From: Pseudomonas bharatica CSV86
GTDB lineage: Bacteria > Pseudomonadota > Gammaproteobacteria > Pseudomonadales > Pseudomonadaceae
Length of the DNA stretch: 64,000 bases
Direction: 5' to 3'
NCBI RefSeq assembly: GCF_000319305.2
Contig: NZ_AMWJ02000002.1
Location: 1,302,001 to 1,366,000, forward strand
This document shows, in pieces, positions 26,930-38,610 of this stretch. Position 1 is the first letter of the stretch. Every line of letters begins with the position of its first letter. The notes under the pieces are model-generated. The model was not told the origin of the DNA. It made no database searches and saw nothing but the letters and a program-made list of their open reading frames with translations. The position numbers and the translations under genes are program-made.

Positions 26930-27063
26930 ATCGCTGGCAAGCCAGCTCCCACAGGTCCGGTGTACGCCGTAACTGAGTAGGCAATCCTCCAGCCTGATGC
27001 TGTAAGCCAGCTCCCACAGGTCCAGTTTACGCCGTCCCCTGTGGGAGCTGGCTTGCCAGCGAT
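26930..27063. repeat. REP cluster with tandem duplication between arcB and arcC
   Basis: Three REP-derived units: a full unit at 26930-26955, a truncated copy at 27004 and a full inverted unit ending at 27063. The 32 bases at 26939-26970 recur at 27004-27035 with two differences, showing a local duplication of the half-REP plus spacer. Confidence 0.85.
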
Positions 27064-27101
27064 GGCGGCCTCCCGTTAAACGAGATTCAAAGGACATTCC
27101 C

Positions 27102-28031
27102 ATGCGTATCGTTGTTGCACTAGGCGGTAACGCGCTGCTGCGCCGTGGCGAGCCCATGACCGCCGACAATCAGCGCGCCAATATCCGTATCGCTACCGAA
27201 CAGATCGCCAAGATCCACCCCGGCAACCAACTGGTCATCGCCCACGGCAACGGCCCGCAGGTCGGGCTGCTGTCGCTGCAGGCGGCGGCCTACACCTCGG
27301 TCACCCCTTACCCGTTGGACGTTCTCGGCGCCGAGACCGAAGGCATGATCGGCTACATGATCGAACAGGAACTGGGCAACCTGCTGGACTTCGAGGTGCC
27401 CTTCGCCACCCTGCTCACCCAGGTCGAAGTCGACGCCAACGACCCGGCCTTCCAGAATCCGACCAAGCCCATCGGCCCGGTCTACTCCAAGGAAGAAGCC
27501 GAGCGCCTGGCCAAGGAAAAGGGCTGGGCCATTGCCGCCGACGGCGACAAGTTCCGCCGTGTGGTCGCCAGCCCGAAACCCAAGCGCATCTTCGAGATCC
27601 GCCCGATCAAATGGCTGCTGGAAAAGAGCAGTATCGTGATCTGTGCCGGTGGTGGCGGCATTCCCACCATGTATGGTGCCGACGGCAAGCTGCAGGGCAT
27701 CGAAGCGGTGATCGACAAGGACCTGTGCTCGGCGCTGCTGGCCGAACAGCTGGAAGCCGACCTGCTGGTGATCGCCACCGACGTCAACGCGGCCTATGTC
27801 GACTTCAACAAGCCGACCCAGAAGGCCATCGCCCAGGCTCACCCGGACGAACTGGAACGCCTCGGCTTTGCCGCCGGGTCCATGGGGCCGAAGGTCCAGG
27901 CAGCTTGCGATTTCGCCCGTCACACAGGCAAAGTCGCGGTGATCGGCTCGCTCAGTGATATCGAGGATATCGTCAAGGGCACCGCCGGCACCCGGGTCAG
28001 TACCGCCTCCCCAGGCCTCAGCTATCGTTGA
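27102..28031 (+). CDS. arcC: Carbamate kinase
   Basis: Transfers phosphate from carbamoyl phosphate to ADP, making the ATP of the arginine deiminase pathway. The 309-residue protein opens RIVVALGGNALLRRGEP (phosphate-binding GGNA), with AHGNGPQVGLL and CAGGGGIP in the middle and GSMGPKVQAACDF near the end, all conserved in the amino-acid kinase fold. It ends the arcDABC operon and is followed by a GC-rich hairpin. Confidence 0.96.
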   Translation: MRIVVALGGNALLRRGEPMTADNQRANIRIATEQIAKIHPGNQLVIAHGNGPQVGLLSLQAAAYTSVTPYPLDVLGAETEGMIGYMIEQELGNLLDFEVPFATLLTQVEVDANDPAFQNPTKPIGPVYSKEEAERLAKEKGWAIAADGDKFRRVVASPKPKRIFEIRPIKWLLEKSSIVICAGGGGIPTMYGADGKLQGIEAVIDKDLCSALLAEQLEADLLVIATDVNAAYVDFNKPTQKAIAQAHPDELERLGFAAGSMGPKVQAACDFARHTGKVAVIGSLSDIEDIVKGTAGTRVSTASPGLSYR

Positions 28032-28039
28032 AACGCCAG

Positions 28040-28063
28040 GGCGGGCCTGCTGGCGGGCCCGCC
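28040..28063 (+). terminator. Probable terminator after arcC
   Basis: GGCGGGCC (28040-28047) and GGCCCGCC (28056-28063) make a perfect 8-bp stem with an 8-nt loop, 9 bases after the arcC stop, followed by TGTTTC. The weak T tract means termination may be partial, letting some transcription continue into the next gene. Confidence 0.6.
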
Positions 28064-28088
28064 TGTTTCAACCGTACAAGGAGCCCCA

Positions 28089-28451
28089 ATGGCACAGTTC
28101 ACCCCAGGCCATCTGCATATCGAGCGCCATGCGCTGAACAAGGACGACCACAGCTACAACTTCTGCGTCGATTACGAAACCGTCCAGGACCCCACGGCAG
28201 GCAAGGGCATCCAGTTCCGCCTGCACGGGACCATCCAGGACAAGCCCGCCGACGAGACGTTCTTCCTCGGCAAGAGCGACTGGTACAACTTCGCCGCCGT
28301 CATCGATGACATCGCCCGCAAGCACGACATGCCGATCAAGGGCATCGTCACCTCGGCGCACAACACCCTCTACGACAGGATGTTCGAAGATATCCGCGAC
28401 AAGCTGGAGGTGAAATCGGGCGACCCGATCAAGCCCGAGCGTTTCGAGTAA
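28089..28451 (+). CDS. DUF5064-family protein of unknown function
   Basis: A 120-residue acidic soluble protein with no signal peptide or membrane helix. The opening FTPGHLHIERHALNKDDHSYNF and the segment SDWYNFAAVIDDIARKHD match the Pseudomonas family I know as DUF5064. It has a strong ribosome site (AAGGAG, 28077-28082) and lies 57 bases after arcC, in the same direction, and this neighbourhood is kept in P. putida as I recall. No function is known; co-expression with the arc operon by read-through is possible. Confidence 0.7.
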   Translation: MAQFTPGHLHIERHALNKDDHSYNFCVDYETVQDPTAGKGIQFRLHGTIQDKPADETFFLGKSDWYNFAAVIDDIARKHDMPIKGIVTSAHNTLYDRMFEDIRDKLEVKSGDPIKPERFE

Positions 28452-28465
28452 CCGGCACAGCCTTC

Positions 28466-28486
28466 ACCGCTGGCAAGCCAATCGAC
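28466..28486. repeat. Solitary half REP remnant
   Basis: ACCGCTGGCAAGCCA followed by ATCG keeps the REP core but lacks the CTCCCACA tail and any partner unit. It looks like a decayed REP between the DUF5064-like gene and the sigma-54 regulator. Confidence 0.5.
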
Positions 28487-28546
28487 CACCGAGCAGCCGC
28501 AAGGCATACTTGCACGCTTCGCCAGCCGTGAACCCATCGCCCACCA

Positions 28547-30055
28547 ATGCGCATCCATGTCAGCTTCATCGACCGCGTCGGCATCACCCAGGAAGTGCTC
28601 GCCCTGCTGGGCGCGCGCAACCTCAACCTGGATGCGGTGGAGATGGTGCCGCCGAACGTCTATATCGACGCGCCCACGCTCAATCCCTTCGTCCTCGAAG
28701 AACTGCACGACGCCCTGCTCAACGTGCGCGGGGTACAGTCGGTACGGGTGGTGGATATCCTTCCCGGCCAGCGCCGCCATCTGCAACTCGATGCCCTGCT
28801 GGCAGCCATGAGCGACCCGGTGCTGGCCCTGGACAGCGCCGGCAACGTGCTGCTGGCCAACCCGGCGCTGGTCGCACTGTGCGGGCAGGAGCCGGCGGGA
28901 CACAGCATCGCCGAGCTGTTCGATGCGCCGGAGCTGCTCGCCACCCTGATCGACCAGGGCTTCCACCTGCCGATGCGCGAAGTGGTGCTCAACGGCCAGA
29001 CGCTGCTGCTGGACGCCACGCCGATCACCGACGCCGGTGCGCTGGTCACCCTGTACCCGCCGAATCGCATCGGCGAACGCCTGTCGGCCTTGCATCACGA
29101 CCACGCCGAGGGCTTCGACGCCTTGCTTGGCGAATCCCCGGCGATCCGTACCCTGAAAAGCCGCGCCCTGCGCGTGGCGGCCCTCGATGCGCCGTTGCTG
29201 ATCCACGGCGAGACCGGTACCGGCAAGGAACTGGTGGCACGCGCCTGCCATGCCATCAGCAGCCGCCATGCCGCGCCGTTCCTCGCCCTCAACTGCGCGG
29301 CACTGCCGGAGAACCTGGCCGAAAGCGAGCTGTTCGGCTACGCCCCCGGCGCCTTCACCGGCGCGCAGCGCGGTGGCAAGCCGGGGCTGATGGAACTGGC
29401 CAACCAGGGCACGGTGTTTCTCGACGAAATCGGCGAGATGTCGCCCTACCTGCAGGCCAAGCTGCTGCGCTTCCTCAATGACGGCAGCTTCCGTCGGGTC
29501 GGCGGCGATCGCGAGGTCAAGGTCAATGTGCGGATCCTCAGCGCCACCCACCGCGACCTGGAAAAGATGGTCGCCGAAGGCAGCTTCCGCGAAGACCTGT
29601 TCTACCGCCTCAACGTCCTCAACCTCGAGGTGCCGCCGCTGCGTGATCGCGGCCAGGACATCCTGCTGCTGGCCCGCTACTTCATGCAGCAGGCCTGTAC
29701 CCAGATCCAGCGCCCGCTTTGCCGCCTGGCCCCGGACACCTTCCCTGCGCTGCTCGGCAACCGCTGGCCGGGCAACGTGCGGCAACTGCAGAACGTGATC
29801 TTCCGCGCCGCCGCCATCAGCGAAAGCAGCCTGGTGGACATCGGCGACCTGGACATCGCCGGCACCTCGGTAGCCCGCGAGCAGGACGGCGAAATCACCA
29901 GCCTGGAGCAGGCCGTCGAGAACTTCGAGAAGAACCTGCTGGAAAAGCTCTACGCCGACTATCCCTCGACCCGCCAGTTGGCGAGTCGCTTGCAGACCTC
30001 TCACACGGCGATTGCCCACCGGCTGCGCAAGTACGGAATCCCAACCAAACAATGA
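28547..30055 (+). CDS. gcsR: TyrR-like sigma-54 enhancer-binding protein (GcsR-type)
   Basis: Transcription activator working with RpoN. The 502 residues comprise an N-terminal ACT domain (RIHVSFIDRVGITQEVLALL, 1-75), a PAS domain (about 80-175), a central AAA+ domain with Walker A GETGTGKE (221-228), the sigma-54 contact loop GAFTGA (268-273) and Walker B TVFLDEIGEM, and a C-terminal TyrR-type helix-turn-helix (about 465-500). GcsR of P. aeruginosa has this architecture and activates the adjacent glycine cleavage operon. The gcvH operon starts 288 bp downstream and carries a sigma-54 promoter, so orthology is likely. Confidence 0.85.
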   Translation: MRIHVSFIDRVGITQEVLALLGARNLNLDAVEMVPPNVYIDAPTLNPFVLEELHDALLNVRGVQSVRVVDILPGQRRHLQLDALLAAMSDPVLALDSAGNVLLANPALVALCGQEPAGHSIAELFDAPELLATLIDQGFHLPMREVVLNGQTLLLDATPITDAGALVTLYPPNRIGERLSALHHDHAEGFDALLGESPAIRTLKSRALRVAALDAPLLIHGETGTGKELVARACHAISSRHAAPFLALNCAALPENLAESELFGYAPGAFTGAQRGGKPGLMELANQGTVFLDEIGEMSPYLQAKLLRFLNDGSFRRVGGDREVKVNVRILSATHRDLEKMVAEGSFREDLFYRLNVLNLEVPPLRDRGQDILLLARYFMQQACTQIQRPLCRLAPDTFPALLGNRWPGNVRQLQNVIFRAAAISESSLVDIGDLDIAGTSVAREQDGEITSLEQAVENFEKNLLEKLYADYPSTRQLASRLQTSHTAIAHRLRKYGIPTKQ

Positions 30056-30060
30056 CCATT

Positions 30061-30178
30061 CGTAGCGAAATCAATACACCGTAATGATTTCGATACGATC
30101 TGTTGTAATGCCTAGCCGGCAAGGCCTTGATACTTCTCGGCATTAATCCCTTCCTTCTGCCGTATCGATTTCATTCCG
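30061..30178 (+). promoter_or_regulatory. Putative GcsR-binding repeats upstream of gcvH
   Basis: Three 18-bp units resemble TGTAACG-N4-CGTTCCG, the site I recall for GcsR: CGTAGCG-N4-CAATACA (30061-30078, weak), CGTAATG-N4-CGATACG (30080-30097) and CGTATCG-N4-CATTCCG (30161-30178, best). They lie 65-200 bp upstream of the -24/-12 promoter, normal for an enhancer. Confidence 0.5.
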
Positions 30179-30242
30179 CTCATTCTGTAATTCGGTCAGG
30201 AAAATTCGGGAAAACCCTTTGTTCACGGGCTTTTGGCGAACA

Positions 30243-30258
30243 TGGCCGCGAACTTGCT
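30243..30258 (+). promoter_or_regulatory. Sigma-54 (-24/-12) promoter of gcvH-gcvP-sdaA-gcvT
   Basis: TGGCCGCGAACTTGCT fits TGGC-N7-TTGC(T), with GG and GC exactly 10 bases apart. Transcription would start near 30270, about 75 bases before gcvH. The adjacent RpoN-type activator gene strongly supports it. Confidence 0.8.
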
Positions 30259-30343
30259 ATGGATATTCCAGACCCCGCCCGCCGCGCCTTTTCCGCGGGC
30301 CACCACCGCATCCGGCCGCACCGACGGCCTTCGAGGAGTTTCC

Positions 30344-30727
30344 ATGAGCGAGTTGCGTTTTACTGAAGATCACGAGTGGCTGCGTGCCGAAGCCGACGGC
30401 AGCGTGACCGTGGGCATCACCGCCTTTGCCCAGAACGCCCTGGGCGACGTGGTCTATGTGCAACTGCCGGAACTGCAGCAATACGCCAAGGGCGCCGAAG
30501 CCTCCACCGTGGAATCGGTGAAAGCCGCCAGCGGCGTGTACATGCCGCTGGACGGCGAAGTGGTCGAGGTCAATGGGCAACTGGAAGACAGCCCGGAGCT
30601 GGTCAACGAAGACCCGCTGGGCGACGGCTGGTTCTTCCGCTTTATCCCGGCAGACGCCGGCGCCGTCGCGCAACTGCTCGACCAGGACGCCTACGACCGC
30701 CTGATCAAAGCCAACGCCGACGCCTGA
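30344..30727 (+). CDS. gcvH: Glycine cleavage system H protein
   Basis: Lipoyl carrier that shuttles the aminomethyl group between the P, T and L proteins of the glycine cleavage complex. The 127-residue protein starts at ATG 30344 with GAGGA upstream; an in-frame ATG at 30233 lies before the sigma-54 promoter and is rejected. The lipoylated lysine is K60 in STVESVKAAS. It is first in the operon gcvH-gcvP-sdaA-gcvT; no lipoamide dehydrogenase gene is in the window, as usual. Confidence 0.95.
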   Translation: MSELRFTEDHEWLRAEADGSVTVGITAFAQNALGDVVYVQLPELQQYAKGAEASTVESVKAASGVYMPLDGEVVEVNGQLEDSPELVNEDPLGDGWFFRFIPADAGAVAQLLDQDAYDRLIKANADA

Positions 30728-30737
30728 GGAACCCGTC

Positions 30738-33593
<2,856 letters not shown>

Positions 33594-33602
33594 GTTCGCT
33601 TG

Positions 33603-33674
33603 AGGGCCTCATCGCTGGCAAGCCAGCTCCCACATGCGATCCCTGTGGGAGCTGGCTTGCCAGCGATAGGGCCC
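33603..33674. repeat. REP doublet between gcvP and sdaA
   Basis: Inverted pair with a 10-bp spacer and arms beginning GGGCCTCATCGC and ending GCGATAGGGCCC. It occupies most of the 107-bp gap inside the gcv operon. Confidence 0.9.
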
Positions 33675-33700
33675 TTAATCACTCCCTAGAGGAACCTGCC

Positions 33701-35077
<1,377 letters not shown>

Positions 35078-35104
35078 CATCCCTTTGCAACCCAGGAGTT
35101 CTAA

Positions 35105-36229
35105 ATGTCCACCGAACCACTGCTGAAAACCCCGCTGCATGCCCTGCACCTGGAACTGGGCGCGCGCATGGTGCCGTTCGCCGGCTACGACATGCCGGTG
35201 CAGTACCCGCTGGGGGTGATGAAGGAACACCTGCACACCCGCGAGCAGGCCGGCCTGTTCGATGTTTCGCACATGGGCCAGATCCGCCTGCGTGGCGCCA
35301 ATGCGGCCAAGGCACTGGAAAGCCTGGTGCCAGTGGACATTATCGACCTGCCCGTAGGCATGCAGCGCTACGCCATGTTCACCAACCAGCAGGGTGGCAT
35401 CCTCGACGACCTGATGGTTGCCAACCTCGGTGATGGCGAGCTGTTCCTGGTGGTCAACGCCGCCTGCAAGGACCAGGACCTGGCCCATCTGCGCCAGCAC
35501 ATCGGCGACCAGTGCGAGATCGAGCCGCTGTTCGAGGAACGCGCCCTTCTCGCCCTGCAAGGCCCGGCGGCGGTCAAGGTGCTGGAGCGCCTGGCGCCGC
35601 AGGTGGCGAAGATGACCTTCATGCAGTTCGCACCGGTGCAACTGCTGGGCGAGGACTGCTACGTCAGTCGCTCGGGCTACACCGGTGAGGATGGTTACGA
35701 AATTTCCGTCCCGGCAGACCAGGCCGAGACGCTGGCCCGCCGCCTGCTGGACGAACCGGAAGTCGCCGCCATCGGCCTCGGTGCCCGCGACTCCCTGCGC
35801 CTGGAGGCCGGCCTGTGCCTGTATGGCCATGACATGAACAGCACGACCACCCCGGTCGAGGCCAGCCTGCTCTGGGCCGTTTCCAAAGCCCGTCGCGCCG
35901 ACGGTACAAGGGCCGGCGGCTTCCCGGGAGCGGCGCGGGTCTTCGCCCAGGAGCAGGAAGGCGTGGCACGCAAGCGTGTCGGCCTGCTGCCACAGGAGCG
36001 CACGCCGGTGCGCGAAGGTGCCGAGATCGTCGACGAAGCGGGCGAAGTGATCGGCCAGGTGTGCAGCGGCGGCTTCGGCCCGACCCTGGGCGCACCGGTC
36101 GCGATGGGCTATCTGGACAGCGCCCGCTCGGCCCTGGACAGCCAGGTCTGGGCCATCGTGCGCGGCAAGCGGGTGCCGATGAAAGTGAGCAGGATGCCGT
36201 TCGTGGCACAGCGTTATTACCGAGGCTGA
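35105..36229 (+). CDS. gcvT: Aminomethyltransferase, glycine cleavage T protein
   Basis: Transfers the methylene group from the H protein to tetrahydrofolate and releases ammonia. The 374-residue protein has the T-protein landmarks MVPFAGYDMPVQYPLGVMKE near the N-terminus, GLFDVSHMGQI, then SRSGYTGEDGYEI and a C-terminal barrel (GYLDSARSALDS). CAGGAG lies before the ATG. It ends the operon; a perfect 10-bp inverted repeat lies 22 bases downstream. Confidence 0.95.
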   Translation: MSTEPLLKTPLHALHLELGARMVPFAGYDMPVQYPLGVMKEHLHTREQAGLFDVSHMGQIRLRGANAAKALESLVPVDIIDLPVGMQRYAMFTNQQGGILDDLMVANLGDGELFLVVNAACKDQDLAHLRQHIGDQCEIEPLFEERALLALQGPAAVKVLERLAPQVAKMTFMQFAPVQLLGEDCYVSRSGYTGEDGYEISVPADQAETLARRLLDEPEVAAIGLGARDSLRLEAGLCLYGHDMNSTTTPVEASLLWAVSKARRADGTRAGGFPGAARVFAQEQEGVARKRVGLLPQERTPVREGAEIVDEAGEVIGQVCSGGFGPTLGAPVAMGYLDSARSALDSQVWAIVRGKRVPMKVSRMPFVAQRYYRG

Positions 36230-36250
36230 GCCCAGGACAAAAAGTGTCAT

Positions 36251-36283
36251 GGTGCGTTCGTATTATTCGATTTCGAACGCACC
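36251..36283. repeat. Perfect 10-bp inverted repeat downstream of gcvT
   Basis: GGTGCGTTCG (36251-36260) and CGAACGCACC (36274-36283) with a 13-base AT-rich loop. No T run follows on the plus strand. It may be an RNA hairpin closing the gcv message or a DNA operator. Confidence 0.7.
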
Positions 36284-36356
36284 GGCAAACTTTCGAACAT
36301 GAGCCTCGGCAAGGCCCTGAAAGAGTGCATAAAAAGCCGTCGCCAAGCGTTTAAAA

Positions 36357-36391
36357 AAGCCTTGAACCGCGACTCTCCAGGGCTTGTTTTT
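36357..36391 (+). terminator. Weak terminator-like hairpin after gcvT
   Basis: AAGCC (36357-36361) pairs with GGCTT (36381-36385), followed by G and five T's. The stem is only 5-6 bp with an 18-nt loop, so the call is tentative. Confidence 0.35.
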
Positions 36392-36586
36392 CCCGGGGAA
36401 GTTAGCGTAGAGTCGGTGCACTGTGTTTGCGTGGGTCGCTCGGTTAGTGACCTGGAACAGTAGGCTGAGATTCGCTACAAACCGTTCGACGTCTCTTACT
36501 TTCCTGCAACCCAGCCCAGTGTTCTTTCATTGCAAATCGATGAAGGAAACTGTAATCACAATTCAAAGTTTCAAAGGGAATAAGAC

Positions 36587-36799
36587 ATGGCTGAACGTCA
36601 GAGCGGTACCGTCAAGTGGTTTAACGACGAGAAGGGTTTCGGTTTCATCACTCCTGAGAGCGGTCCGGATCTGTTCGTACACTTCCGCGCCATTCAGGGC
36701 AGCGGCTTCAAGAGCCTGAAAGAAGGCCAGAAAGTGACCTTCGTCGCTGTGCAAGGCCAGAAAGGCATGCAGGCTGACGAAGTGATCGCTGAAAACTGA
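36587..36799 (+). CDS. Cold-shock domain protein (CspA family)
   Basis: A 70-residue single-stranded nucleic-acid-binding protein that acts as an RNA chaperone. The cold-shock fold is complete: KWFNDEKGFGFI carries RNP1 (about 13-21) and DLFVHF RNP2 (28-33). AAAGGGAATAAGAC precedes the ATG. A strong terminator follows. Pseudomonas genomes carry several copies; I cannot tell whether this one is cold-induced. The long region upstream is consistent with a regulated 5' leader. Confidence 0.93.
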   Translation: MAERQSGTVKWFNDEKGFGFITPESGPDLFVHFRAIQGSGFKSLKEGQKVTFVAVQGQKGMQADEVIAEN

Positions 36800-36817
36800 G
36801 TTTTCGCACGCCCCGAA

Positions 36818-36847
36818 AGCCCCTGTCTTCGACAGGGGCTTTTTTTT
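36818..36847 (+). terminator. Rho-independent terminator of the cold-shock gene
   Basis: A 10-bp stem AGCCCCTGTC / GACAGGGGCT with loop TTC, followed by seven T's. Confidence 0.95.
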
Positions 36848-36895
36848 GCGCGCAATTCCGTAGAATGCAGGCTTTTGCGCCAGGAGCCTCATTGC

Positions 36896-37384
36896 ATGTC
36901 CAAACCCTTGCTCCAGCCGCAGGGCGATTTTCCGGCTGCCGGACTTGGCCGTCGTTTCGCGGCGATGTTCTACGACTTCCTGCTCTGCACTGCCTTGCTG
37001 ATGGTGACCACGCTGGTCTACAAGATGATCCAGATGTCGATCATCGGCGAAACGCGCATGCGCGCCATGACCGAAGCCGGCGCCCTGGATGGCGATCCCC
37101 TGCTGTCCACGGTGTTGCTGTTCGTCCTGTTCGGCTTCTTCGCCAAGTTCTGGACCCATGGCGGCCAGACCCTCGGCATGCAGGTATGGGGTGTGCGCGT
37201 ACAGAACGCCGACGGCAGCGCCATCAGCCTGTGGCAGGCACTGCTGCGCTTCATCGTGTCGATCGCTTCCTGGCTATGCGTTGGCCTGGGTTTCTTCTGG
37301 GCGCTGTTCGACAAGCAGAAACGTAGCTGGCATGACATCTACTCGGAAACGCAGTTGGTGCGGGTTCCCAAGCGCAAGAAATGA
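36896..37384 (+). CDS. RDD-family membrane protein
   Basis: A 162-residue inner-membrane protein of the RDD family, named for conserved Arg and Asp residues. The ATG at 36896 is chosen because AGGAG lies 9 bases before it. LGRRFAAMFYDFLLCTALLMV carries the R and D of the first helix; further helices are LLSTVLLFVLFGFFAKFW and LLRFIVSIASWLCVGLGFFW; QTLGMQVWGVRV and KRSWHDIYSETQLV complete the family pattern. The function is unknown; some members have been linked to ion transport. A bidirectional terminator lies downstream. Confidence 0.85.
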   Translation: MSKPLLQPQGDFPAAGLGRRFAAMFYDFLLCTALLMVTTLVYKMIQMSIIGETRMRAMTEAGALDGDPLLSTVLLFVLFGFFAKFWTHGGQTLGMQVWGVRVQNADGSAISLWQALLRFIVSIASWLCVGLGFFWALFDKQKRSWHDIYSETQLVRVPKRKK

Positions 37385-37395
37385 TGTTGTTCTCA

Positions 37396-37482
37396 CTGGC
37401 CTCATCGCTGGCGAGCCAGCTCCCACAGGTCCGGCGGTGCACACGATCACTGTGGGAGCTGGCTTGCCAGCGATGAGGCCAG
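37396..37482. repeat. REP doublet between the RDD gene and lptG
   Basis: Inverted pair with ends CTGGCCTCATCGCTGG and its complement; the left unit has GGCGAGCC instead of the usual GGCAAGCC. It lies between convergent genes, followed at once by a terminator. Confidence 0.9.
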
Positions 37483-37497
37483 CACAGACAACAGAAA

Positions 37498-37529
37498 TGA
37501 AAAAGCCGACCTCAATCGGTCGGCTTTTT
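37498..37529. terminator. Bidirectional terminator between the RDD gene and lptG
   Basis: GCCGACC / GGTCGGC (37505-37511 and 37518-37524) flanked by seven A's on the left and five T's on the right, so it can stop transcripts from both sides. Confidence 0.9.
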
Positions 37530-37548
37530 CACATCTACAGGAAGCGGA

Positions 37549-38610
37549 TCAACCCGCCCTACGCAACAACCACACCCCCGCCAGCGCGCAGATCACCGCC
37601 GGCAGCAGCACCGCCAACAACGGCGGGAAACCGAACACCTGGCTGGACGGCCCGAGCAGGTCCTGGGCGATGCGGAACACGAAGCCCACCAGCACACCGG
37701 TGAACACGCGCTGGCCAAGGGTCACCGAACGCAACGGGCCGAAGATGAAGGAGATCGCCATCAGCACCAGCGCGGCGGTTACCAGCGGTTGCAGGACCTT
37801 GGTCCAGAACGCCAGCCAGTAGCGGTCGTTGTTCAGGCCCTGGTCGGACAGGTAGTGGATGTAATCCCACAAGCCGGTGATCGACAGCGACTCCGGGGCC
37901 ATCACCACGGTATTCAGCAGTTGCGGGGTCAAGGCCACGTCCCAGCGCTCTTCCGGGGCTTTCACGATTTCGGTGTGATCACCGCGGAACAGGGTGGTGG
38001 TGACATCGGTGAGCAGCCAGTGGTCCTGCTGGTACTGGGCACGCCGGGCAAAGCTCGACGACTGCATGTGCCGCTCGGTATCGAAGCGATAGCGGGTCAC
38101 ACCGAGCATCAGGCCGTTGGGCTGCACCGTGTTGATATGCACGAACTCCTCGCCCTGGCGGTGCCACAGGCCACGCTTGGAGGTTTGCGCCTCGCCGCCA
38201 CCCTGGGCCAGGGAACGGTCGGCCTGGGCCTTGTTCTCGGTGACCGGAGCGACGTACTCGCCGATCAGGACACCGGCCAGCATCAAGACCAGCATCGGCT
38301 TCATCACCGCCCAGACGATGCGACCGACGGACACACCGGCAGCACGCATGACAGTCAGCTCGCTGTTGCTGGCCAGGCTGCCGAGGCCGATCAGGCACCC
38401 GATCAGACCGGCCATCGGCAGCATGTCGTAGAGACGCCGCGGCGCGGTCAGCAGGACGAACTGGCCCGCGTTCCAGAGGGTATAGGTGTCGCTGATATCG
38501 CCCATCTCGTCGATGAAGGCGAACAGCGAGGCGAGGGCCAGGATGATCCCGAGCACGGCGAGAATCGCCAGGAACACGCTGCTGCCGATGTAGCCGTCAA
38601 GCTTGCGCAT
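37549..38610 (-). CDS. lptG: LPS export system permease LptG
   Basis: With LptF forms the inner-membrane part of the LptB2FG transporter, which extracts lipopolysaccharide for transport to the outer membrane. The 353-residue protein starts MRKLDGYIGSSVFLAILAVL (ATG 38610, GGAGG upstream), overlapping lptF by 14 bases. Helices are near residues 12-35, 60-80 and 95-120 and three more near the C-terminus, flanking a periplasmic beta-jellyroll domain (about 130-265). Confidence 0.95.
   Translation of the reverse strand: MRKLDGYIGSSVFLAILAVLGIILALASLFAFIDEMGDISDTYTLWNAGQFVLLTAPRRLYDMLPMAGLIGCLIGLGSLASNSELTVMRAAGVSVGRIVWAVMKPMLVLMLAGVLIGEYVAPVTENKAQADRSLAQGGGEAQTSKRGLWHRQGEEFVHINTVQPNGLMLGVTRYRFDTERHMQSSSFARRAQYQQDHWLLTDVTTTLFRGDHTEIVKAPEERWDVALTPQLLNTVVMAPESLSITGLWDYIHYLSDQGLNNDRYWLAFWTKVLQPLVTAALVLMAISFIFGPLRSVTLGQRVFTGVLVGFVFRIAQDLLGPSSQVFGFPPLLAVLLPAVICALAGVWLLRRAG

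Larger units (their letters stand above)
36230..36586 (+). other. Region between gcvT and the cold-shock gene
   Basis: The 357-bp stretch holds a perfect inverted repeat (36251-36283), a weak terminator-like hairpin with five T's (36357-36391), and then probably the promoter and long leader of the cold-shock gene. A 54-codon open frame at 36299-36463 has no ribosome site and is not called. Confidence 0.5.

Noticed and set aside
36299..36463. A 54-codon frame (MSLGKALKECIKSRR...) between gcvT and the cold-shock gene
   Set aside because: No ribosome site; it overlaps the terminator-like hairpin; I see no support beyond being open. It could be revisited with ribosome profiling.
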